A stretch of 6,395 nucleotides of DNA, taken from Pseudomonadota bacterium (GTDB lineage Bacteria; Pseudomonadota; Alphaproteobacteria; UBA8366; JADFVY01). Of this stretch, positions 1 through 5,407 are shown in pieces. The position numbers and the translations under genes are program-made. Location: contig JADFVY010000036.1 in NCBI GenBank assembly GCA_015222795.1, positions 1 through 6,395 on the forward strand, given 5' to 3'. How positions within the stretch are numbered: position 1 is the stretch's first letter; the number at the start of each line of letters is the position of its first letter. The notes below the pieces were generated by a model. That model did not search any database and was not told where the DNA came from. It saw only the letters and a program-made list of their open reading frames with translations.

Positions 1-1
1 G

Positions 2-37
2 CGGACGGGGCCGTTTGCAGCCGGGAAGGTCGCATGA
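2..37 (+). CDS. Possible 3' end of an upstream gene (partial)
   Basis: The second forward frame is open from the window edge to a TGA at 35-37. That TGA overlaps the ATG at 34 of the next gene as ATGA, a pattern typical of translationally coupled operon neighbours. Only 11 codons (RTGPFAAGKVA) are visible, far too few to recognise a family. The frame of the next gene is also open back to position 1, so the reading frame alone does not prove that a separate gene ends here. The call rests on the ATGA overlap only. Confidence 0.25.
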   Translation, partial: RTGPFAAGKVA

Positions 38-1089
38 TCAAGAAACGCAATCAGTCGGCTAAGCAGCGCGATCCGGCAGAGCATAAGGTCACGCTTGCCG
101 AAAAGGTGGCCTTCCTCAGCCTGCCGGCCGCCTATCCAAACGCGACGATGCATGTGGAGGTGGTAGAGACGCACATGTCGTGGGTATTCCTGACCAAGAT
201 GCTCGCGCACAAGCTCAAGAAGCCGGTCTGTTATGAGTTTCTGGATTTCCGTACTCTGGAGGCGCGCCGCCGGAACTGCGAGAAGGAAGTTCGCCTGAAC
301 CGCCGGCTGGCCCCCAGGGTCTATATCGGGGCTGTGCCGCTGGTCGTCGACGCCGGGAGAGAGCTTCAACTCGATGGCAAAGGGGAGATTGTCGACTGGC
401 TGGTGCGCATGCGGCGCCTGCCGTCGGAGCGGATGCTCGACAGGGCGATCCTTCAGGGCACGGTGCAAGATCAGGAACTGCAGGGCGTTGCGCGGCTGCT
501 GGCCGATTTCTACAAGAATGCGATACGCGCCGCCATCCCGCCACCGGAATACCGCCGTCGCTTGTCCGATGCGGTCACGGAGAACCAGCGTGCATTGTTG
601 GCGCCGGAATTCGATTTGCCGGCGGACGTCGTGGCGGGCGTATGCAATATACTCCGCGAAACGCTTATCGACAGTTCCCCGCTATTCGATTCGCGCGTCC
701 AGCATTGCCACGTGGTTGAAGGGCACGGGGACCTCAGGCCTGAACACGTCTATCTGGGACCGGATCCCGTGGTGATCGATTGCCTCGAGTTTCATCGGGA
801 TTTCCGTATCCTGGACTGGGCGGACGAGCTGGCCTTCCTCGCCATGGAATGCGAGCGGCTGGGGTCGCCCGAATCTGGCAAGGTGATCCTCAAGGCGTGC
901 TGCAGGGAACTGGACGATCGGCCACCGGCTGCGTTGATCCACTTTTACAAGGCACACCGCGCCCTCCTGCGGGCCAAACTTACGATCCTCCATTTACAGG
1001 ATGAAGACGTCCGCGATCCGGGAAAGTGGCGACTGCGGGCGATGGAGTATGTCGGGCTGGCCAACGCCCATGCCGGGCGGCTTGGCTAA
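34..1089 (+). CDS. APH-like phosphotransferase-fold protein (COG2187 type, lacking the ATPase domain)
   Basis: This 351-residue protein has the aminoglycoside-phosphotransferase/kinase fold of the COG2187 family. Visible marks are the N-terminal ETHMSWVFLTK and KLKKPV block (about residues 45-64), EVRLNRRLAP (85-94), the catalytic-loop motif HGDLRPEHVYL (231-241, likely base D233), and the metal-binding VVIDCLEF (246-253, D249). The substrate is unknown, and resistance to aminoglycosides should not be assumed. Many family members, such as mycobacterial Rv2004c, are about 500 residues long and carry a C-terminal P-loop kinase domain. Here the protein ends after the APH-like half, with no Walker A motif. 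It may be a natural single-domain form rather than a truncation, because the frame ends cleanly. ATG at 34 is preferred because GGAAGG lies 4 nt upstream. An in-frame extension past the left edge is possible. The gene converges on the synthetase gene with overlapping stops. Confidence 0.85.
   Translation: MIKKRNQSAKQRDPAEHKVTLAEKVAFLSLPAAYPNATMHVEVVETHMSWVFLTKMLAHKLKKPVCYEFLDFRTLEARRRNCEKEVRLNRRLAPRVYIGAVPLVVDAGRELQLDGKGEIVDWLVRMRRLPSERMLDRAILQGTVQDQELQGVARLLADFYKNAIRAAIPPPEYRRRLSDAVTENQRALLAPEFDLPADVVAGVCNILRETLIDSSPLFDSRVQHCHVVEGHGDLRPEHVYLGPDPVVIDCLEFHRDFRILDWADELAFLAMECERLGSPESGKVILKACCRELDDRPPAALIHFYKAHRALLRAKLTILHLQDEDVRDPGKWRLRAMEYVGLANAHAGRLG
1086..1089. other. Overlapping stop codons of convergent genes
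   Basis: The forward gene ends with TAA at 1087-1089 and the reverse gene ends with TAG read from 1088 to 1086, so the two coding regions overlap by 4 bp. No intergenic space is left for a terminator, and any termination signal must lie inside the opposing coding sequence. Confidence 0.85.
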
Positions 1090-2078
1090 TCTTCGCCACC
1101 GCCCATCAACTCGACGAGCGATCCACCGGAATGGATCCGCCTGACGGCCTCGGCAAACAGCGGGGCAACATCCAGTACGGTCAGCCGTTTTTTGGCCAGA
1201 TCCGCGGGCAGCCGGAAGGGCGGAATCGTGTTGGTGACGACAACGCTGTCAAACACCGGATCGGCGATGACTTTCGCTGCATCGCCCACGAATATTCCAT
1301 GCGTCGCCACGGCGTGGACTGCGGTCGCGCCTCTTTCCCGGCAGGCGCGAGCGGCGCGCGCCATGGTGGTTCCCGTGCTGATCATATCGTCGATGATGAT
1401 GGCGGCGCGGCCCTCGACATCGCCGACGAAGGTCTCCCCGCTGACAACCCCCCGGCTGCGGTACTTCTCCATGAAGGCGGCGCCGATATCCTTGCCGGTC
1501 GCGCGGGCCAGCGCCTTTCTGAACCGGTCCGCGCGCTTGACGCCCCCGGCGTCCGGCGAGACGACGGCGACCTCGCCTTCGATTACCGACAGGAAGTGCT
1601 CGGCAAAAAGCCCGGCGGCTTCGAGGTGATCCGTGCGGCACCGGAAAGCGTTCTGGAAGGCGGCGAGGTTGTGCACGTCGATCGTCACCACCCGCTCGGT
1701 TTCAACCGCCTCGAACAGCGCGGCTACGTAGCGCGTGGTGACCGGATCGCGCGATTTGGTCTTTCGGTCCTTGCGTGCATAACCAAGATAGGGCACGACT
1801 GCGGTCACTTCCGCGGCCGACGCGTCCTTGAGCGCGCCGATGAAGAACAGCAGGCGCAACAGCTTGTCATTGACGCTTTCGCCGGCTTCGCCGTATAGCG
1901 ACTGCACGACAAAGACGTCACGCCCGCGCGCATTCTCCAGCGGGCGGGCCTTGTGCTCGCCGTCCTCGAAATCGCGCTCCTCATGCTGGCCCAGGGCTAT
2001 GCCCAGCCGTTCGGCCACCCGTTCGCCAAAAGCGCGGCTGGCGTTCAGCGCAAACAGGGTGATATCGCTTCCAGTCAC
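1086..2078 (-). CDS. prs: Ribose-phosphate pyrophosphokinase paralogue (PRPP synthetase)
   Basis: This 330-residue protein matches the PRPP synthetase family, which transfers pyrophosphate from ATP to ribose 5-phosphate in the cytoplasm to give PRPP. In order it shows FEDGEH (37-42), the ATP-site block PYLGYARKDRKTKSRDP (96-112), DVHNLAAFQNAF (134-145, replacing the usual DLHxxQIQGFF), SPDAGG (174-179), a catalytic-loop K-x-R (K205, R207) and the PRPP-binding loop IIDDMISTGTT (228-238). The altered metal-site segment and other substitutions suggest a divergent paralogue rather than the housekeeping enzyme. Similar paralogues are found in low-oxygen gene clusters of proteobacteria (family knowledge, not proven here). 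The start is GTG at 2078. A stop codon (TAG) lies two codons upstream and there is no in-frame ATG nearby. Its ribosome-binding site is weak. It lies 33 nt downstream of the GYD gene, so cotranscription is likely. Confidence 0.9.
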   Translation of the reverse strand: MTGSDITLFALNASRAFGERVAERLGIALGQHEERDFEDGEHKARPLENARGRDVFVVQSLYGEAGESVNDKLLRLLFFIGALKDASAAEVTAVVPYLGYARKDRKTKSRDPVTTRYVAALFEAVETERVVTIDVHNLAAFQNAFRCRTDHLEAAGLFAEHFLSVIEGEVAVVSPDAGGVKRADRFRKALARATGKDIGAAFMEKYRSRGVVSGETFVGDVEGRAAIIIDDMISTGTTMARAARACRERGATAVHAVATHGIFVGDAAKVIADPVFDSVVVTNTIPPFRLPADLAKKRLTVLDVAPLFAEAVRRIHSGGSLVELMGGGED

Positions 2079-2111
2079 GGCCTAGAACCCCGCGTCAGAT
2101 CAAGGCGCTAA

Positions 2112-2420
2112 TCAGGCCGCCGCGGGGAGATCGCGTATCACTTCCTTGAAGCGCTCCCATTCGGTGGCCGCCCAGATCTCTGTCTGGGCATGGCCGAAGG
2201 TGCGGACGATGGTCGCGACCTTGGTGGCCGCCTCGACGTCCGGGGCCTGGAACAGGTCGATGTAATCGTATGGTCCGAGAACCGCGAAGCTCGACAGCCA
2301 CTCGACCTCGGGGCATTTGGCGCGGATCCGTTCCATCACCTGCCGTTCGAGTTCCTCAAGCTTTCCTGGAGATTTCAGCGCTACATGGGAAAGTCGCGTC
2401 AACATGACGAAGGTAGACAT
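2112..2420 (-). CDS. GYD-domain protein
   Basis: This 102-residue protein belongs to the GYD family (ferredoxin-like alpha/beta fold, biochemical role unknown). It begins MSTFVMLTRLS, continues with a long helix (LEELERQVMERIRAKCPEVE), and carries the family's signature as GPYDYIDLFQAPD (residues 49-61). It ends with a charged helix after the strand TEIWAATEWE. The start at 2420 is chosen because GGAGGA (2432-2427 on this strand) lies 6 nt upstream. A longer frame opening at 2474 would start inside the operator palindrome and has no comparable ribosome-binding site. The gene is first in a probable two-gene unit with the PRPP synthetase. Its promoter carries an FNR/FixK-type box, so it is probably induced when oxygen is low. 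Confidence 0.88.
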   Translation of the reverse strand: MSTFVMLTRLSHVALKSPGKLEELERQVMERIRAKCPEVEWLSSFAVLGPYDYIDLFQAPDVEAATKVATIVRTFGHAQTEIWAATEWERFKEVIRDLPAAA

Positions 2421-2426
2421 GGCATA

Positions 2427-2432
2427 TCCTCC
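2427..2432 (-). promoter_or_regulatory. Ribosome-binding site of the GYD gene
   Basis: GGAGGA on the reverse strand lies 6 nt before the ATG at 2420. It decides the start in favour of the 102-residue reading over the 120-residue one. Confidence 0.85.
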
Positions 2433-2443
2433 ATTTGAGTTTG

Positions 2444-2449
2444 AATATG
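2444..2449 (-). promoter_or_regulatory. Candidate -10 element for the GYD gene
   Basis: CATATT on the reverse strand (4 of 6 against TATAAT) predicts transcription starting near 2437-2439, leaving a leader of about 18 nt that holds the ribosome-binding site. The activator palindrome would then be centred about 41.5-43.5 bp upstream of the start, the usual class II position for FNR/FixK proteins. A near -35 match, ATGACA, lies 18 bp upstream of the -10 and adjoins the palindrome. Confidence 0.5.
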
Positions 2450-2473
2450 GATGGCATTTGGCATGAATTGTCA

Positions 2474-2487
2474 TTGACCCAGGTCAA
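2474..2487. promoter_or_regulatory. FNR/FixK-type operator
   Basis: TTGACCCAGGTCAA reads as TTGAC-N4-GTCAA, a perfect palindrome in its arms, and fits the FNR/FixK/FnrL consensus TTGAY-N4-RTCAA. Its centre is about 60 bp upstream of the GYD start codon. With the -10 at 2444-2449 it sits where an activating dimer would contact RNA polymerase. This is a sequence match; regulation is inferred. Confidence 0.75.
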
Positions 2488-2535
2488 GGGTAGCCACTGC
2501 CGGCATCTACGCGGCGCTATTGTTCGGCTTGGCCG

Positions 2536-2563
2536 GCACCGGCCCCTGTATTAGAGCCGGTGC
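2536..2563. repeat. Perfect 8 bp inverted repeat (hairpin)
   Basis: GCACCGGC (2536-2543) and GCCGGTGC (2556-2563) form a perfect stem around a 12 nt loop. Neither side is followed by a T-run, so it is not a classic intrinsic terminator. It lies between the FNR box and the tRNA-like remnant. It could be the terminator or processing structure of the tRNA that once lay upstream on the reverse strand. Confidence 0.4.
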
Positions 2564-2623
2564 TGCCAACTTAACGAAAGCAGGTCGTAGTTGAACTTTT
2601 GAATTGCCCCGCTCAAGCGGCGT

Positions 2624-2704
2624 CGGTCGCGGGTCCGGGATCACACCGACACCTGCAGAGTCAATATACGGTGGTTGCGGGCCCGGAATTTGGACCTGCG
2701 ACCG
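2624..2704. repeat. 13 bp inverted repeat bracketing the att-like remnant
   Basis: CGGTCGCGGGTCC (2624-2636) is matched in inverted orientation by GGACCTGCGACCG (2692-2704), with one mismatch in 13. The right arm is the T-arm portion of the tRNA-like remnant. The pair could be recombinase binding sites or a second tRNA-derived scrap. It could also be chance in GC-rich DNA. Confidence 0.3.
2670..2704 (-). repeat. Degenerate tRNA-fMet 3' end, probable attachment-site remnant (att)
   Basis: Read on the reverse strand, this segment starts GGTCGCAGGT and ends CCCGCAACCA. By my memory of alphaproteobacterial initiator tRNA it matches about 27 of the last 32 bases, from the variable loop through the CCA end. 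Upstream of 2704 the match stops abruptly: there is no anticodon arm and no 5' half. The T stem is broken (GCAGG faces TCCGG), so this is not a working tRNA. A lone 3' fragment is what integration at the 3' end of a tRNA leaves at the far end of the element. Its orientation fits an intact tRNA past the right edge next to the integrase. The five mismatches mean it is either an old, unselected copy or a fragment of another tRNA. Confidence 0.55.
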
Positions 2705-2875
2705 CTCGATCCAAGTTCCGTCTTTGGTGAATATTGCATGGCGCACTATTCTTACAGCCAAGCTCAGATTTCTTCTCGAAAAGCGGACACAGAACATTGA
2801 GGCTGTCGGCCAGATCGGCGCGGACGCTGCCGGCCCCGCCGGTGCGTGCCGTGATCTGCAGCTTCCATCATCGCG
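2705..2875. other. Non-coding left end of the element
   Basis: I see no credible gene here on either strand. The short open frames have unnatural composition and no ribosome-binding site. The only local structure is a 5 bp GC hairpin, CCGGC/GCCGG, at 2830-2842 with a 3 nt loop and no T-run. The stretch lies between the att-like remnant and the TTTAAC repeat cluster. Confidence 0.4.
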
Positions 2876-2876
2876 A

Positions 2877-2920
2877 TTTAACTTTTTGATTTAACCTGTT
2901 TAACCGGATTTTTAACCGGA
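2877..2920. repeat. TTTAAC direct-repeat cluster (iteron-like)
   Basis: TTTAAC occurs four times in the same orientation, starting at 2877, 2890, 2899 and 2911. The last two extend to the decamer TTTAACCGGA and are spaced 12 bp apart. The tract is strikingly AT-rich against its surroundings. Direct repeats with roughly one-helical-turn spacing, downstream of a replication helicase gene, suggest binding sites for a replication initiator. A perfect ACCAG-ACA-CTGGT palindrome follows at 2929-2941. Confidence 0.5.
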
Positions 2921-3084
2921 ATTTCGAGACCAGACACTGGTGAAATCCCGCGCGGCGCCCTACCCGCAATGCAGAGGGGGTTGGGAAGGACCCGCTGCCG
3001 GCGATGCAGGCGCAACAGCGAGAGTGGCCGCGAACTACTGCGCGATGCGATCTGCCCGGGGCGCGGCTATTGATGCCCGCCAGC

Positions 3085-3188
3085 GCGGGGGAACTTTGAA
3101 ATGAAAACCCGCTCCAATATTGAAATATGTCACATTTATCTGACACTTTTCCGCGTTAGGACAGGATGTAAATTCGAAGTTCCCCCGC
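3085..3188. repeat. 18 bp inverted repeat flanking an AT-rich core; candidate replication origin
   Basis: GCGGGGGAACTTTGAAAT at 3085-3102 and AATTCGAAGTTCCCCCGC at 3171-3188 are inverted copies matching at 16 of 18 positions, the first 12 perfectly. They enclose 68 bp that is AT-rich in its middle and includes the smaller palindrome TGTCA-N8-TGACA (3128-3145). The right arm ends 2 bp before the helicase stop codon. Inverted binding sites around a melting region beside the replication gene are the layout of phage-satellite origins. A transcript-end structure is the alternative, but there is no T-run. Confidence 0.45.
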
Positions 3189-3189
3189 T

Positions 3190-4770
3190 TCATGGCGTCT
3201 TGCAGAGCCTCCAGGTGACAACCTTGGCGCGTTCCCCGTCGCGCTGAAAGCGGCGGCCATCGATGATTCTTCCCTCGTGACGAGCCAGATAGTGAGACAG
3301 CTTACGCGCGCTGATCATGCCGGACCGGTCGCCCGTCGCGCCGGCGAGAGCCTCGCACAATTCGGTGTTCCTGATTTCGCCATATGAGTCGCGTTCCGAT
3401 GCTTCCTTGATGGCCTCGCTGCAGGTCTTCGACATATCGCCGAACGCGGCCTCCCACTGGTCCATGATGGTGGCCAGGCGAACTCCCTCGACATCGGCGG
3501 CGCGCGTCACGTCCAGCGCCTCGACCGGGTCGCGGTGGCCGAGCGCCAGCAGCGGGTCGCGCACCCGTTCGCACCAAGTCTCGTACCCCGCGAACCGCCG
3601 GCCGGCAAGGGGGGTGGGGTTGCGGTGCATCTGGTGCCATTTCGCGATGGTCAGCACGGCGGAAACCAGTTCGCCGCGTCGGCGGCGCGCTTCGGCAAGG
3701 ATATCGCTGTCGAAGGCGCGATCCTCGGGATACTCCACGCCGGCATCGAGGCGGCAGAGCAAGGTCCGCCGCGCCATGTCACCGCGAATTGTGAGGTTGT
3801 TGCCCGTCGCGAACAATCCCGCTGCGCTGGGCACCTCGACGCTCCTGCTTTGCCCCAGTATCCGGACGGCGACGCGCTCTTGGCTCAACGTCATGCAGAG
3901 CATCTGCCCGGCCAGTGGCTGGACCATATTATCCAAGCAGAGCAGCGGGCGCCCTTCCAGCAACGCTGCGCCAAGCGATTTCTCGAACTCTTCCGGCTTC
4001 GACCCGGTGGCCACGCCGGCGGCGCGCCGCCCGGTGGCGATGATGGAAATCAGATCGACAAGGTAGCTCTTACCGGTGCCCGCAGCGGGCGCAGTGACCC
4101 CTATCAATGGGCAGGCGGGCAACGTCGGTCGCAACACTGCGCCGACCAGCCCGGCCAGGGCAACCCCGAGGGCCAGCCCCGGCGGCTCATCGACCAAAGG
4201 GAAGCTGGAGAACATCGCGGTAAGGGCTTCGTTCGCGGCCTCGGCCTGGCGATAAGACGGTTTGTCCGGAACAGTCAGATCGAGCAGGTCGGCCAGCAGG
4301 TACAGCCCCGTCTCCGGATCGTAGCCCGGCCGCGCCAAGACCGAACCGTCCGTACGCAGTGTGGGCGCCCCGATCAGCTGATGAAGATCGGGCAGCCTCC
4401 AGCACGACCGGGCGAAATACAGATCAATCAACTTCACCGGCGGGTCGATTGTTCGCCAGTCCTTCTGACGTGCGTCGAATTTTTCGAAACCGGCAGCCTT
4501 CGCGAGCTGTTCCGCCAGGGCCGGCGGGTCAATGGCGACGATTGCCTGCTGCTGATCCGTGCTGCCGTCGTTCCGCCGCGCCGGTCGCTCGGCAATATGT
4601 ACAAGTTGGCCAGCACGCTGAAAAATCGGGCCGGCCCCGCTGGCGCGCAATGCGGCCTCAGCCTGGTCGGCTGCGGCCGGCAGCTCTCCCGCGATGATTT
4701 GAATGGCGACCTTCGAGCGCGATCCTTCCTCTGTCGCGCCCAGTGCGGCCTTCACATCTTCGACCGTCAA
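3190..4770 (-). CDS. P-loop replication helicase of an integrated element (phage/satellite primase-helicase type)
   Basis: This 526-residue protein has an AAA+/SF3-like ATPase core: Walker A APAAGTGKS (227-235, K234), Walker B PLLCLDN (275-281, D280), sensor-1-like LFATGNN (319-325) and an arginine pair R334/R335 after the sensor. The N-terminal part contains PPVKLIDLYF and GYDPETGL blocks, typical of island and phage replication proteins annotated as primase-helicase, but I see no clear primase active site. The C-terminal 50 residues (ISARKLSHYLARHEG and following) resemble a DNA-binding winged helix. The likely role is unwinding the element's own origin. The start is TTG at 4770: GGAGG lies 5 nt upstream, and TTG overlaps the TGA of the preceding gene as TTGA. 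It is the last gene of the element's operon, and origin-like repeats follow it directly. Confidence 0.8.
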   Translation of the reverse strand: MTVEDVKAALGATEEGSRSKVAIQIIAGELPAAADQAEAALRASGAGPIFQRAGQLVHIAERPARRNDGSTDQQQAIVAIDPPALAEQLAKAAGFEKFDARQKDWRTIDPPVKLIDLYFARSCWRLPDLHQLIGAPTLRTDGSVLARPGYDPETGLYLLADLLDLTVPDKPSYRQAEAANEALTAMFSSFPLVDEPPGLALGVALAGLVGAVLRPTLPACPLIGVTAPAAGTGKSYLVDLISIIATGRRAAGVATGSKPEEFEKSLGAALLEGRPLLCLDNMVQPLAGQMLCMTLSQERVAVRILGQSRSVEVPSAAGLFATGNNLTIRGDMARRTLLCRLDAGVEYPEDRAFDSDILAEARRRRGELVSAVLTIAKWHQMHRNPTPLAGRRFAGYETWCERVRDPLLALGHRDPVEALDVTRAADVEGVRLATIMDQWEAAFGDMSKTCSEAIKEASERDSYGEIRNTELCEALAGATGDRSGMISARKLSHYLARHEGRIIDGRRFQRDGERAKVVTWRLCKTP

Positions 4771-5195
4771 TGCAGCCTCCGCGAAACGGGAGCAGCGCTC
4801 AGGGTCTCGCTGTACAGGCGTGCGATTTTCGCCTCGGCCTCGCAGGTTGGCCTGAGCATCTCGCCGGCCCGCAGAATGAAATTCGCAAAGTTGTCATCGC
4901 CTGCCACCCGCCAGGCGACGGCCAGGGCATCGATCTTGTCGAACCCGTCGATCACCGTCCACAGGAGCCCGAGGAGTTCGTATGCCGCCAGAGTGGCGGC
5001 GAAATCGTCGCCGCCATGGTCTGCAAGCACGGCAGTAATGTCATCGACCGAGACTCGCGCCAAGTCGCGCTTTGCAGTACAGAGCTTCGCGAATTGCGTC
5101 ACCGCGCGGCGTTCGCACTGGCAGTATTCTTGTTCCGCCGCCGCCACCGCTTTCGACGCTCGACGCCGGCGGCTCGGATCGAACGCTGGCATCAT
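4767..5195 (-). CDS. Unknown element protein, 142 residues, mostly helical
   Basis: I do not recognise this family. The protein begins with a basic patch (SRRRRASK, residues 8-15), followed by what reads as mainly alpha-helix, including a hydrophobic stretch ATLAAYELLGLLWTVIDGF (67-85) that is too interrupted to call a membrane segment. It has three cysteines (two as CQC near residue 25) and no enzyme motif. It is wedged between the AlpA regulator and the helicase, with 4 nt overlaps on both sides (ATGA at its start, TTGA at its end). A role in replication or its control, such as helicase loader or partner, is a guess from position. Two ATG codons are adjacent (5195 and 5192). The second has the better-spaced GGAG, 5 nt away, so the protein may be 141 residues. 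Confidence 0.65.
   Translation of the reverse strand: MMPAFDPSRRRRASKAVAAAEQEYCQCERRAVTQFAKLCTAKRDLARVSVDDITAVLADHGGDDFAATLAAYELLGLLWTVIDGFDKIDALAVAWRVAGDDNFANFILRAGEMLRPTCEAEAKIARLYSETLSAAPVSRRLH
4776..4780 (-). promoter_or_regulatory. Strong ribosome-binding site for a TTG start
   Basis: GGAGG on the reverse strand lies 5 nt before the TTG at 4770 and decides that unusual start. It sits inside the end of the upstream coding sequence, consistent with translational coupling. Confidence 0.75.
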
Positions 5196-5407
5196 CTCTC
5201 CCCCGCCACGGCGGCCAGCACGCGTGGCCGTGATTCAAGCCAGGAAGCAATCTCGTCTTCGAACCAACCAACGCGATTTTCGGTAATCTGAATCGACGGA
5301 GGGAAATCATTGTCAGGGTCTCGACTCAGGCGCCAGACGGTGACGCGCGACAAGCCGGTCAGCTTCACAACATCCCTTGAAGTAAGAAGTTTACGTGTAG
5401 TGGACAT
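5192..5407 (-). CDS. AlpA-family excisionase/transcription regulator
   Basis: This 71-residue protein matches the AlpA/MerR-like small DNA-binding proteins of prophages and satellites. It has a helix-turn-helix TSRDVVKLTGLSRVTVWRLS (9-28), the family's DFPPSIQIT segment (34-42), and the wing-like RVGWFEDEIASWLESR (45-60). Such proteins activate integrase or replication genes, or serve as recombination directionality factors. The start at 5407 is chosen because CGGAG lies 5 nt upstream. A longer frame from 5491 would add 28 residues unlike the family, running through the regulatory gap. It is the first gene after that gap, and its stop overlaps the next start as ATGA. Two CGTTCAA repeats just upstream may be its own operator. 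Confidence 0.85.
   Translation of the reverse strand: MSTTRKLLTSRDVVKLTGLSRVTVWRLSRDPDNDFPPSIQITENRVGWFEDEIASWLESRPRVLAAVAGER

Noticed and set aside
1026..1898. A 290-codon open frame on the + strand
   Set aside because: It is antisense to the clearly identified PRPP synthetase, and its composition is that of a shadow frame.
2421..2474. An upstream ATG at 2474 would lengthen the GYD protein by 18 residues
   Set aside because: That codon lies at the edge of the FNR-type palindrome, upstream of the predicted -10, and the extra residues do not fit the family. The ATG at 2420 has a strong, well-spaced ribosome-binding site.
2507..2797. A 96-residue open frame on the - strand containing the phrase ERSQVQIPGP
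   Set aside because: That phrase is the translation of a tRNA T-arm and is common in false ORFs over tRNA ends. The rest has no ribosome-binding site or family resemblance.
2604..2894. A 96-residue open frame on the + strand across the att-like region
   Set aside because: It starts at a TTG with no ribosome-binding site, crosses the tRNA remnant and ends in the repeat cluster, and matches no family I know.
2868..3146. A 92-residue open frame on the - strand downstream of the helicase
   Set aside because: It runs through the inverted repeat and the TTTAAC cluster, with odd composition and no convincing start signal. It is more likely non-coding origin DNA.
3128..3160. TGTCA...TGACACTTTT resembles the terminal sequence of some IS21-family insertion sequences
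   Set aside because: There is no transposase gene, matching opposite end or target duplication in the window, and the similarity is from memory and short. It is better treated as part of the origin-like palindrome unless an IS search says otherwise.
3535..5286. A 583-codon open frame on the + strand, longer than the helicase gene opposite it
   Set aside because: It lies antisense to the helicase and 142-residue genes, has no recognisable domain and a Q/G/R/P-rich composition typical of the mirror frame of GC-rich genes. The reverse-strand genes have Walker motifs, ribosome-binding sites and operon overlaps.
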